DNA of 64,000 bases from Misgurnus anguillicaudatus (taxonomy: Eukaryota > Chordata > Actinopteri > Cypriniformes > Cobitidae). The position numbers and the translations under genes are program-made. The notes beneath the pieces are model-generated. The model did no database searches, was not told where the DNA came from, and saw nothing but the letters and a program-made list of their open reading frames with translations. This document shows, piece by piece, positions 9,464 through 19,000 of the stretch; the first letter of the stretch is position 1, and each line of letters begins with the position of its first letter. The stretch spans positions 31,835,001-31,899,000 of the forward strand of contig NC_073361.2 of NCBI RefSeq assembly GCF_027580225.2. The letters are read 5' to 3'.

Positions 9464-12100
9464 TGTCACAGGAGTGACGATCTTTTAGGTGGAACCAAAA
9501 GTTGGGAAAGTTTGGTTCCGCCCGGATGTTTCCGCCCGGACCGGGAAGAGAAAACACCGGACATCCGGTAGCATCGCGAGGGCTGTAATCAGCCAAACTA
9601 CGTACAGCTGTGAGTTATTTAGAGGAGCGCCGGGTGATTGGACGATGGCAACACCCAGGAGAGTATTTAAGAGCAGTTTAAACCACAGTTTGTGTGCTTG
9701 TTATCCCTGTTGGTGGTGTGTATCGTAGCGCTGAGTTGGGCTCGCCGGATACGCTATTTGGATTGCTGTACTCGCTCTCTCTCTCGTTTTGGATTGTAGA
9801 CTTACGTTGATGAAGATATCGAAGACCTTATAGGTTGAAGATCAAACGGATACTGATTTTGGGTGAGAGAAACGAAGGAAGAAGAAACGTACCATTGTGA
9901 GTATACACCTGTGGAAAAGTGGTGTTGGTGGCTGGAAACCGCCATGTCTATGCGTCTGGAGTCGTTGCAAGTGTGAAATCAACCTAGGGGAACGTGGGAC
10001 GAAGAAAGTACAGTAGTTGTGAGTAACCGAATCCCTTTATGGAAGTGTTGTGCATGTACTTGACTTGTATATCTTTTTGAGTGTTTCCAAAAGAGAGTGG
10101 GTGGCCCTACCCCTGAACCAGCGTGGTGGGTGAGCCGAAGGGTCCTTGTGTTGAAACAGCTACAGTGACGAAAACAAACACTAGGCCGTGTTACCATCTC
10201 CATATTCTCGCCCAGAGCGAAGTGAAGGAAGACGGGTGTCTATTGTGTGCACGGAGTGTGGTGGGTGAGTCTTTGGATGTAGGAATTTTCACTTGAAGTG
10301 GTGCTGTGTAATGCTGTGTATTTGCAGTGAGATTGCTGTGTCTTGTCAGACGTAACCCCGCCTCCAGTCACTCGTCCCGGGACGACGAAGAGGAAAGCGG
10401 TCCTAGAGTAAAACCTGTATATGATTATGCTGTGAGAGTGTTTCAGTCTTAAAAACACGGAGTGGCATCTCGAAGTATTTTCGCAGCCAAACGCTTGGCG
10501 GACTTGTGTTTAGGAGTGGCGGTGAAGAACTGTGCAACTGGCGTTGTGTGAGTATTACATATAATATTGCTACCTTACCTGTGTCTTTTCATCATCGCAG
10601 AGCTTGAGGTGAAGGAGATCCGCCGCCCCGAGGTATCGACGAAAGGGCGCCCCGGTCCAGTTTTCGATTGACCAACGGGTCTCGAGGAAAGGGCAGCGCT
10701 CGACCCAGCGTGCCGGCGTGACGTTCTCGCCCCTCTGTAGACCAACGAGCTCGCCGAGAGGGTCTTGGTCCCCGGCGTCATATAGAAACCACTGTCCAGT
10801 TGACGCATTGCGTAGCCAGCTATCGTAAGTCCGCCACCCTGTAAAATACCGCATAACCTGTTAAGTCTGCCGATCAACAGGGACGAGGAGTGTGTTGTGA
10901 GAACTGTGCAGAGAACCATACCTACCCCGAAGCTGTAGTCAGCGAAGAGTTGTCGTCTGTGGAGGGAGAGAGAGCCAGCGTGAACGCCGAGATACCGAGC
11001 TGTGAAGAGAGCCATACCTATCAGAAGCTGTCAGCGCAGAGGTGAGAGAACCAATTGAAAACAATTCACTGTGTCCCTGTGTCCCAGCCGTCGTCTGTGG
11101 AGAGAGAGAGAGCCAGCGTGAACGCTGGGATACCGAGCTGTGAAGAGAGCCATACCTACCGGAAGCTGTAGTCAGCGCAGAGGTGAGAGAACCACTTGAA
11201 AACGATTCGCTGTGTCCCTGTGTCCCAGCTGTCGTCTGTGGAGAGAGAGAGCCAGCGTGAACGCTGAGATACCGAGCTGTGAAGAGAGCCATACCTACCC
11301 AGAAGCTGTAGTCAGCGCAGAGGTGAGAGAACCAATTAAGAGCGATTCACTGTGTTTGTGTGCCCCAGCTGTCATCTGTGGAGGAAGAGGGAGAACAAGC
11401 GTGAGCACTAAGGAAGCGAGCTGTGAAGGAAAGCCATACGTACCAGAAGCTGTAGTCAGCGACGAGGTGAGAGAACCATTGGAAATCGATTCATTGTGCC
11501 TTTGTGTCCCAGCTGTCATCTGTGGAGGAGTAGAGAGAACAAGTGTGAGTGCTAAAGAAACGAGCTAGGAAGGAAAACCCATACTTACTAAGAAGCTGCA
11601 GTCGGTGAAGAGGTGAGAGAACCCTTCGAGATCGATCCACTGTGTCCTCGTGTCCCAGCTGTAGTCTGTGGAGAGAGAGAGAACAGGGAAGGAGAGTGAG
11701 TCGACCAACAAGGAGCTGTGTGAGATAGGCGGTGAAGCGCCGTGAGCTACATACAGGTACACGGACAGGAAAAAGTCTATACCAACACTGATTTTATTTA
11801 TTCTGCCTCCAGGAAGGAAGAGGAGTGCGCCACGGGCAGAAGGAACCAGAGGCGGGAGCCTGTTCCTCGACGCAACCCCCCCACCCTCTGTCACTCATTC
11901 GGCCGTGGCCCCCTGGAGGGCAGAGCCTGACATTAGTTTTAATTTCCCTTTCCCCAATTCCCAGTACATTTTAAATATTTAAATAAATAAAGAATATTGT
12001 TTTATACTTACCTGTCCTCGTTGTTGTCTGGACCTCCTCGAGGTGGAAGTTGAGAAGGGGCGTGGCTTAGAAATTAGCAGCCAGCCCCTGGCTTGTGACA
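9464..12100 (-). mobile_element. Element B: TGTCAC...GTGACA element, inverted relative to A
   Basis: Starts TGTCACAGGAGTGACG and ends CTTGTGACA. The 4-bp CAAA lies on both sides (9460-9463 and 12101-12104) as a target-site duplication. Left-end GGAACCAAAAGTTGGGAA matches the inverted right end of element A; right-end CCTCGAGGTGGAAGTTGAGAAGGGGCGTG matches the inverted left end of A. Length (2,637 bp) is close to A without its nested hAT (about 2,790 bp). It contains a tandem array at 10930-11710. No enzyme-coding frame is seen. Confidence 0.75.
10930..11710. repeat. Tandem array in element B, unit about 140 bp, six copies
   Basis: The motif GTCGTCTGTGG or its variant recurs near 10952, 11090, 11231, 11371, 11515 and 11661, a spacing of 138-146 bp. 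Each unit also holds GAAGCTGTAGTCAGCG, AGGTGAGAGAACC and GAACGCTGAGATACCGAGC. Overlapping open frames on both strands are a by-product. Confidence 0.88.
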
Positions 12101-12263
12101 CAAACATTCAGTAAATGTGTTTTAATACAGACAGACATGTGTCTTTAAATTCACTTTTATTCTTGTTACATGTGTTTACACTTCTTCACAAGTCTATGAT
12201 GTATGAATATTTGCTGTGATATGATGTGTTTGTTATAGAGTCAGAGTTAGTGAAGCGTTCAGA

Positions 12264-12302
12264 GGTTTTTGTACAGCTGCTCGATTGGTTTCTATCACTG
12301 TG
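12264..12302 (+). other. J1 recombination signal, 23-RSS
   Basis: Nonamer GGTTTTTGT (12264-12272), 23-bp spacer starting ACAGCTGCTC, heptamer CACTGTG (12296-12302). An E-box, CAGCTG, sits one base inside the nonamer edge of the spacer. Confidence 0.95.
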
Positions 12303-12340
12303 GTACACATTCGGCCCCGGCACGAGACTCGACGTCGGCA
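12303..12340 (+). CDS. IgL joining segment J1
   Basis: 38-bp J coding segment read in the frame set by its last codon as YTFGPGTRLDVG, carrying the FGxGT beta-bulge motif that defines light-chain J. It is followed directly by the splice donor GTAAGT. The final A pairs with GT of the C1 exon to make a Ser codon. It would be joined to a V by inversion and spliced over a 984-bp intron to C1. Confidence 0.95.
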
Positions 12341-13324
12341 GTAAGTACAAAAATTATATAATAAAATAATTTTAGATAGATTTTTTAGCATGTGGTTATA
12401 TTCTGAAGCATTTATTTATCTTCTATTTATTATTTTTAATTCTTAGTAAGAGTGTTTTGAATATAAATCAAGATCTTTTAAAGACTGCGTGTCATTCAGT
12501 AAACTTATTGTTATTTAAATTCATTAGTCGAGAGGAAAAATCAAACACCTCAGTATTAAAATTATTATCATGCAGGGTTAAATGTGTTAGTTTTCCAGAC
12601 AAAAGTCAAAACAATAAGAATTACTCATTTGTAATTTCTTGCATGGAAAATTAAATTAGACGTCATTTAAAGTGTTTTATTTGTAGGTGTTTTATTTTTA
12701 TGGTAAAAAATTAAATGTGTTATATTTTTGTATGATTTTTTCTAGTCTGAAGTCATCGTGTTTTGAGAATACATGTTCTGAATTTCAAGAACAAGTTCAA
12801 ATACAAATGTATTTGTCTTTATTAATATTAACACATTTTGAGATCCGGGTGTCTAACAGCGGCGCTACTTAAATTTTTGTTGTGTGGCGTCGCAGACTCG
12901 CTTCACATAAACACGTGATAACAGAAGACATCTCGAGTCTCTGTTACTGGACCAAATAAATTCAGTATTCATTTATAGTGAACTTCATGAATAACTCCAA
13001 GCACTGACAAGAAATTGTGGTATTTTGATATTTTATGTATTTGCGAGATGCTTTAATATGAAGTGATTTACAATGCAAGATATTGTAGAGATTTTGGGAA
13101 TCAAAGTCATGACCTTGTTGTTACTGCACTTGAGTCACAGAAAACAAATGTTCATATAAAATATTATTTTATTATTACTGTGTTTGTATTATAAGTGAAG
13201 TGCATTAACAGAGTAAATGATATTAACTGATGATATGATATTAAACTCAAAAACAGAATATATATATTATTATTTATTTGATTTCTTTTTAATTTATTTT
13301 TCTCTGTGTATCTGTGTATGTCAG
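12341..13324 (+). other. J1-C1 intron
   Basis: 984 bp, very AT-rich, from GTAAGT to a pyrimidine-rich tract and TATGTCAG acceptor. Contains CACGTG at about 12913 and no repeat element I can name. Only the last 20-25 bp resemble the J3-C3 intron. Confidence 0.8.
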
Positions 13325-13644
13325 GTGTAAGTCGTCCTAAAGTGATCGTCCTGCCGCCGTCCAGTGAAGAGATTTCCAGCAAGAAGACAGCAACAGTGAT
13401 GTGTGTGGCCAGCAATGGTTTCCCTTCAGACTGGAGTCTGAGCTGGAAAGTGAATGGGAAGATGTCAGGATCTCAGGAGAACAGAGCTGGAGTCCTACAG
13501 AAAGACGGCGGTCTGTACAGCTGGAGCAGCAGTCTGACTCTCACTGAACAAGAATGGATCAACAGAGACTCAGTGATCTGTGAGATCAGTCGGGAAGGTC
13601 AGACAGTCACTGGAGAAGTGAAGAAAGATCTGTGTTCTGAGTAG
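13325..13644 (+). CDS. IgL constant region exon C1
   Basis: Single C-domain exon of 320 bp: 2 bases complete the Ser codon split with J, then 105 codons and TAG. It starts VSRPKVIVLPPSSEE. Ig-fold landmarks are the B-strand Cys in TATVMC, the Trp in SLSWKVNGK, YSWSSSLTLT in strand E, the F-strand Cys in DSVICEIS, and the C-terminal KKDLCSE whose Cys would bond to the heavy chain. AATAAA at 13729-13734 lies 85 bp past the stop. Its protein is identical to C3 and differs from C2 in only a few residues near the start. It is a teleost kappa-like type by RSS context; I do not fix the L1/L3 name. Confidence 0.95.
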
Positions 13645-13739
13645 ATCCTCTCTTCTTCTCATCTCTTCTTCTCATTCATGTCTCACATCAACAGTTTGTG
13701 TCTCTGCTTTATTCATTCTGTCTGCTTTAATAAAGAAAT

Positions 13740-14205
13740 ATTAAATATTGCTTCTTTGTCTTGTGATTTCTTTTGAATTTGAACAATGAGTATATTGATC
13801 ATTGGCTCGTGTGTTTGTTTATAAATAAACTTCACTCAATGAAGCATGAAGACATCTGCAGATGTAGTTTATATTTATCTTTCAAACTCTTGTGTATGAA
13901 CATCTGCTCTGTTCTGAGAGGAACTGAATCTCTTCATCCTGAAGATACAAATATGAGTTGAACTCTCAGTTTCACTCTTTGACTCTTTATTCTCTGAAAT
14001 GAGACGCTGATGAGTTTAACTGATGGATGAAGAAATGAGCTTTGATCAGATTCAACACTTCACAATGAGTCTGATCTCAGAAGTCAGATTAATATATTGA
14101 ATATTTAGAGAAGTTCAAATGAAGAAATGTTTTTAACCTGCACTTCAACATTCAAGATTTATTTCTCACATCCACAGATTTAGAAATATACAACTTTCCA
14201 GGTGT
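13740..14205. repeat. C1 3' flank, conserved at C2 and C3
   Basis: About 460 bp after the poly(A) signal, almost identical to 34970-35430 and 45925-46380. Includes the block AACATCTGCTCTGTTCTGAG. The small open frame in it has no domain. No enhancer motif is decisive. Confidence 0.75.
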
Positions 14206-14215
14206 GTGTGCGCTA

Positions 14216-14262
<47 letters not shown>
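14206..14262. repeat. CT then GT microsatellite 3' of V3
   Basis: A (CT)n run followed by (GT)n, ending at CAGCTGCAG, 44 bp from the V3 nonamer. Confidence 0.9.
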
Positions 14263-14266
<4 letters not shown>

Positions 14267-14305
14267 CTGCAGTATCTGACAGGTTTATGTGCGCAGTCTG
14301 ATGGA

Positions 14306-14333
14306 GGTTTTTGTACGACTCTTTATCACTGTG
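14306..14333 (-). other. V3 recombination signal, 12-RSS
   Basis: CACAGTG, 12-bp spacer ATAAAGAGTCGT, ACAAAAACC on the minus strand, abutting the V exon end at 14334. Confidence 0.95.
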
Positions 14334-14804
14334 TGAACACTGGACCACCGTGTGCACTCTGACAGTAATAATCTCCTGCATCTTCAGTTTGAACTTCACT
14401 GATGCTCAGAGTAAAATCTGTGTTTGATCCACTGCCACTGAATCTTGATGAAATTCCAGACTCAAGGTTATTTGCAGCATATATCAGGAGTTTAGGAGCT
14501 TCTCCAGGCTTCTGTAAGTACCAGGATAGAAAGTGATAACCTGAGCTCTCATAGACTTCAGGGTTAGTTTTACAGGTGATAGTAACTGTGTCTCGTAGAT
14601 GAACAGATTTGACTGCAGGTGTCTGAATGACGGTCACTTCACCTCTTGATTCTACATAAAGAAAATAAAAATATGAGTAAAGATTCAGAATGAATGAATT
14701 ATTTAGCACAGAGGATGAAGTTTAATCAGATGAATTTTAATGTTGTTCTCACCTCTGAAACAGAAACAAGTTAACATCCAGATGAAGATGCTGATGAAGG
14801 TCAT
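14334..14804 (-). CDS. IgL variable segment V3, second V subgroup, intact
   Basis: Leader exon 14804-14753 encodes [17 protein letters not shown]; 101-bp intron; V exon 14651-14334 after a TAG acceptor. The frame starts [16 protein letters not shown], with Cys in [11 protein letters not shown]2 [20 protein letters not shown]3 [15 protein letters not shown], and EDAGDYYC with germline CDR3 QSAHGGPVF. No stop. The CDR1 is longer than in the V1 group. V5 and V6 are its close relatives. An exact octamer lies 83 bp upstream. It lies beyond C1 and points at both J1 and J2; either join is inversional. Confidence 0.93.
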
Positions 14805-14886
14805 GGTGACTGTGAGTTTAGATTTCTGATGATGAACTTCTGATGCGTCTATAAAAAATCAGTTCTTTCCAATGCAAAGAGTCTCT

Positions 14887-14894
14887 ATGCAAAT
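14887..14894 (-). promoter_or_regulatory. Octamer of the V3 promoter
   Basis: ATGCAAAT on the plus strand, that is ATTTGCAT in the direction of V3 transcription. A second near-match, ATGCAAAG, is at about 14873. Both are at the usual distance for an Ig V promoter bound by Oct factors. Confidence 0.75.
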
Positions 14895-15078
14895 TTATCT
14901 TTAGTATCTTTTCACAGATCATCAGGCTGTGCCTTATTAAAATACTTTCATTATTTTAAGGGATTGATAAACATCATCAAACCCCAAATTAAACAAAACT
15001 ATGAAAATCTAACCAATGCATGGACTTACAGATTTCTACAAACTAAAATTAATGTAGAATAATTTTCAAATTTTTATG

Positions 15079-16536
15079 CATTTAAAGGTGCCCAAGAAAC
15101 TGTATTTACCTCATTATATCTTAATTATTTGAGCTCTGTATATGCTATATCATGAGCTTCAAACAGTAATGTTTCCTCAAGTCCACCAAAAAACAGGCCA
15201 ATCTCAACATAACATCAACAGTGACGTAACAGTCGAGATGTTCACCCCCATCATGTCTATTTACCCGCTCATGTTCTAGACCAGCCGGACGTAAACAGCA
15301 GAATCATTAATTAATTTTTTTCATGTATTGAGAAGAATACTAAATACTGTATTGATTGAGAATAACTAAATGGCATAGATTTATGACGACCTATTAACGC
15401 AAATGTTTATATTCATTCCTGCCTGTGTTTTCATATAATTATACTAAATACTATCTTAACTAAAGTGTGCGTGTGTTTGTGTCACTCATCTTAAGCGTGA
15501 ATTCATTTTAAACTTGAGATTAGGAAGTTTTCCCTGAGTAACACGACTCACTGACAGCAGTTTGCCTTCATCCAGAAACAGCTCAAATAACACAACAGCA
15601 GTGTATAAAATCGTTCCAGGAGGCACTGTCATAATATTTCTGTCTTCATCACGGCACAGAATAATGAAATACATAAATAAGTAAGTGTTTGTCATTTAAC
15701 ATTTAAATAAAAACTGCATGTAAACAGAGGTGAAGAGGTTAGCTCCTGTTTTAAATTATTGCTGCCATGTACTGGCTTAGACCTATTCAGTCTTGAGATG
15801 TCAGTCATTTTGTTTACACATTGTATATGGTGTGTAATAAAGTGAATGTTTATCAAGAAATATTATTCTTTTACAATTCTTTTAAATGTGGGGTATTATT
15901 TTAATCTGTGCATAATTTATTTGAATTAATGTACACATCATGCAGTTAATTTGATTATTGACAGCCCTAAAAATACATGATTTAATTTTAGACAGGGTTT
16001 ATACTACTCCCAGACTGTTTGAGCTGCCTTCATTTAAAAACATCTTGTACTGACATATCTTAACATATATATCAGTGTTATTGTTTTGTCTCAAGATGCA
16101 CACCAGTATTGTTTTTTGTAAGGTTTGTTTGTAAAAACGACTTAAATGTCCTAATAGAAAGGCCTAGTCCTGGATTAAATTTAAACCCTGTCCGGGAAAC
16201 TGACCTTATAATATAGCTCTATTATCTATTTTAGGTTGCTTACTGTATGTGCACAAGCTGTCTCTGGGGTTGTATTCTTTAAAATATTACACCTTTGTAC
16301 CTAAAGAGTGCATATAATGGGTACAAATGTACCTAAATGGTAAATATTACCAGTGACAGCTTTTCTACCTTTTATTCTAAGAGTGTAGGGCCTAAAATGT
16401 GCTCAAGCCCAGGGAACCCAACCCCAGTAAGTCCTGATGACGTTACTTTGTTACTAAAGGGCTCTAGTATTGTGATTTTAGTGCTAGCAAGCTAAAGTTA
16501 GCATGTTTCCAAATCGTCCATTCCACCTTTAAATGC
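15079..16536. mobile_element. DNA transposon-like repeat with ATTTAAAGGTG ends
   Basis: The left end reads GCATTTAAAGGTGCCC and the right end GGAATGG...CACCTTTAAATGC in inverse, an inverted terminus of about 13 bp. The palindromic ends hide the exact target duplication. It contains a 69-codon minus-strand open frame at 15486-15695 and an internal repeat at about 15990-16204. The counterpart at about 36290-38871 carries an extra hAT insertion, so this element was present before the segment duplicated. Confidence 0.65.
15990..16204. mobile_element. Partial MITE with CCCTGTCCGGGAAAC end
   Basis: Ends in AAACCCTGTCCGGGAAACTG and begins GACAGGGTTTATA. The termini match the small element that interrupts V5 (GGCGGTTTCCCGGAC ... 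GTCCGGGAAACCGCC). A second copy lies at about 38310-38530 in the duplicated segment. Confidence 0.55.
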
Positions 16537-17475
16537 TTGATATGAACAAACAGAGCTCATAAACAGCTGTTCAGATTGGGCAACAAATAACTTTTCAAAT
16601 GATATTTCACAGTATAAATAATTTAGTAAGTGGCATCCGTTATAATTTCTGAAATAAAAATTCCTATATTGCATTTAAATCCTGGGGTCTGATCACAAAC
16701 TTTCTATGGGGTTAAGGTCAGGTGAGTTTGTAGCCAATCAAGAACAGGGATACCATGGTCCTTAAACCAGGTACTGGTAGCTTTGTCACTGTGTGCTTGC
16801 TCTACAGTATATTCAGTTTGCATGAGAAGCAGTCATGATGAAGTGCTTCATAAGATCTGTGATGTTTGATCTGAGCTCTCTCCTGAAGATCACTCCTGAT
16901 GTCCTAACATCTCACATTTGTGTTGAAGTCCTTTATTTATCAGTCTCAATAATCAAAACCTCTTTGCTGAAGTGTTAACCTTTTAAAAATAGTTCAGAGT
17001 TGTTTAAAACTTTAGAAAAAGTGCTGAAAGTAAACTGAAGTTGATGTGGTTTGAAGATGTTAAGAGGAGACAGAGCTGAGAGGATCAGAATCACTCAACA
17101 CTACCAATGCAAATCTGATCTTCACATCTCACATTTACTGTTTGTTTAAATGCTGTGAACCTGAACACTTTCACTTCTCAATAGAGTCTGTTAGTAAGTT
17201 ATGAATTTCTTATGAACTGACAGGAACAGGACTGATGTTGTTCTCTTTCTTTATCAGAAATAATAAGCACACAAGAACATCTGAATGAAACTACAGCTAC
17301 ACAATATTAAAGTATGATTCATAATTATAAACTGATAGCAGACATCACATGTACATCTAAAATCAGCCCTTCTTTTACCCAAACCTAAATAACACCAGAG
17401 ACCAATATGAACTGAGATCAGATATTCAAATTGTTAAAGAATTAAAGTTGACATTGACCACCAGTTACTCCTGAA
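16537..17475. other. V3-V4 spacer with octamer block
   Basis: No gene. Positions 16537-16865 align with 38872-39200 of the second unit; about 16870-17325 is missing there. The conserved octamer block at 17041-17180 lies inside. Confidence 0.6.
17041..17180. repeat. Conserved octamer block, copy 1
   Basis: A 140-bp block running from GATGTGGTTTGAAGATGTTA through GACAGAGCTGAGAGGATCAG to GTGAACCTGAACACTTTCAC. An exact octamer ATGCAAAT is at 17107-17114. Other copies are at about 18679-18818, 41330-41463, 56496-56640 and 62917-63060; a shorter piece is near 5075-5140. Candidate regulatory element by inference only. Confidence 0.6.
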
Positions 17476-17529
17476 ATGTCAACACAACACCATGAGATGG
17501 CTTTTTACAATCACTTTTATGTCTTTTTA

Positions 17530-17573
17530 CGTGTGTGCGTGTGCGCGTGTGTGTGTGTGTGTGTGTGTGTGTG
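17530..17573. repeat. GT microsatellite 3' of V4
   Basis: (GT)n with a few GC steps, ending 47 bp before the V4 nonamer. Confidence 0.9.
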
Positions 17574-17619
17574 CAGCTGCAGTATCTGTCAGGTGTATCT
17601 GTGCAGTCTGACTGATGGA

Positions 17620-17647
17620 GGTTTTTGTACGACTCTTTATCACTGTG
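17620..17647 (-). other. V4 recombination signal, 12-RSS
   Basis: Consensus CACAGTG, 12-bp spacer, ACAAAAACC on the minus strand, next to the V exon end at 17648. Confidence 0.95.
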
Positions 17648-18096
17648 TGAACACTCTTGTGCTACCACTGGGACCGTGTTCACTCTGACAGTAATAAACT
17701 CCTGTATCCTGAATCTGAACTCTACTGATGCTCAGAGTAAAATCTGTACCACGCAGTTCTCCTTCTGCACTGAATCGATCTGAAGTGTAACCTTTAAGTT
17801 TATTTACATAATAAATTATGAGTTTAGGAGCTTCTCCATGTTTCTGCTGAAACCAATATAAACCTCCATGATTTATTTCACGATCAGTTGTACACTTTAT
17901 ATTGACGGTTTGTCCAACAGAAACAGATTGATCTTTACTCTGAGTTACAGTAACTCCTCTGGATTCTGTTGAGAAGAAAATGATGTTTAATGAAATATAA
18001 AAGAGTCAAAAACATTCAACTTAACAACAAGCTTTCACTTCTGTTACCTGGAATAAAAACTCCCAGAATCCAAATGAAGACGATGAAGAAATTCAT
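17648..18096 (-). CDS. IgL variable segment V4, intact but divergent in FR3
   Basis: Leader exon 18096-18048 encodes MNFFIVFIWILGVFIP; 82-bp intron; V exon 17965-17648. It starts ESRGVTVTQSKDQSVSVG with Cys in VNIKC, and FR2 is LYWFQQKHGEAPKLIIYY. FR3 reads RFSAEGELRGTDFTLS where relatives have [16 protein letters not shown], an unusual strand D-E loop. The second Cys is in DTGVYYC, followed by CDR3 QSEHGPSGSTRVF. No stop or frameshift. The DxxDYYC tyrosine-corner motif is altered to DTGVYYC, so folding may be less favourable, but the gene is open. V7 is its counterpart in the second unit. Confidence 0.88.
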
Positions 18097-18187
18097 TTGT
18101 GTTTGTGTGTTTTGTAATGATGTTGTGTTATAAAATGTTTGTGTCAGACAGTTATAAAGACTCAGAGCACTGAAGCATGTGATGATA

Positions 18188-18195
18188 ATGCAAAG
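18188..18195 (-). promoter_or_regulatory. Octamer-like site of V4, at the psiC1 junction
   Basis: ATGCAAAG, 7 of 8 matches to the octamer ATGCAAAT, about 92 bp upstream of the V4 start codon. The last bases overlap the point where sequence changes into C-exon codons. Confidence 0.6.
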
Positions 18196-18429
18196 TGTTT
18201 GCTCAACTCTTACTCTCCACAGGGGGCGCTGGTGAGCTGGACACTGGATGGGTCAGAGGTCACTGACGGGATTCAGACCAGTGCCGAGAGCGAGCAGGAC
18301 GGCCGATACAGCCGTGAAAGTGTCCTGACTCTCAGTAAAGCACTCTGGGAAGAGGCGGAGGTGTTCGTCTGCAGAGTAATACATGATGAAACTCTTCACA
18401 AGGTCTCCATACGTAAGAGTCGCTGTTAG
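18196..18429 (+). pseudogene. psiC1: 5'-truncated IgL constant exon of a second type
   Basis: From the B-strand Cys onward the plus strand reads CLLNSYSPQGALVSWTLDG, then the strand E motif YSRESVLTLSK, the F-strand Cys in VFVCRVIHDE, and a C-terminal RKSRC followed by TAG. AATAAA is at 18576-18581. About the first 25 residues of the domain, the splice acceptor and any J are missing. The upstream sequence is instead the V4 promoter flank, sharing GCAAAGTGTTTG at the joint. The domain is open and differs strongly from C1-C3, so it represents another light-chain isotype; I cannot assign it with certainty. Confidence 0.88.
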
Positions 18430-18678
18430 AAGATCTGAGTGTTGATGTTTGTCCAGCTGAAGATCTCTCATATATCTGATGATCTGTGTCAGACTCATGT
18501 CAGTCTACTCGTACACATCTGATCATTTACACTTTTATAACTCTCACATTATCTCTTGTGTTTGCTGTTACATTCAATAAAGATTTTGAAGACGTTACAT
18601 TTGTGTTCAAGAGATTTTCTCTTGAATTTGCTGAAGTTTTATAAATAGAGAGCACATCCAGATAAAATTAAACTAAAG

Positions 18679-18818
18679 TTGATGTGGTTTGAAGATGTTA
18701 ACAGGAGACAGAGCTGAGAGGATCAGAATCATTCAACACTATCAATGCAATTCTGATTTTCACATCTTACATTTACTGTTTGTTTAAATGCTGTGAACCT
18801 GAACACTTTCACTTCTCA
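18679..18818. repeat. Conserved octamer block, copy 2
   Basis: Follows the psiC1 3' end by about 100 bp. The octamer is mutated to ATGCAATT. Otherwise the copy keeps the full length. Confidence 0.6.
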
Positions 18819-19000
18819 TTTTATTTTTTTCTGATGTTATTAAAGATTTCAAGGGAACTTTCTATGAATTGACTAAAGCAGGACTGGTTTTGCACCCAAA
18901 CAGAAACCCTACACTCTCTTAATACTAAAGTCTGTATAAAACAAGATAAATTATATCTCTTATGAATAAGACTTATGACTCAATACATCACATATTGACT

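Noticed and set aside
10570..11894. Open frames up to 146 codons on both strands in element B
   Set aside because: By-products of a GC-rich 140-bp tandem repeat; no known motif.
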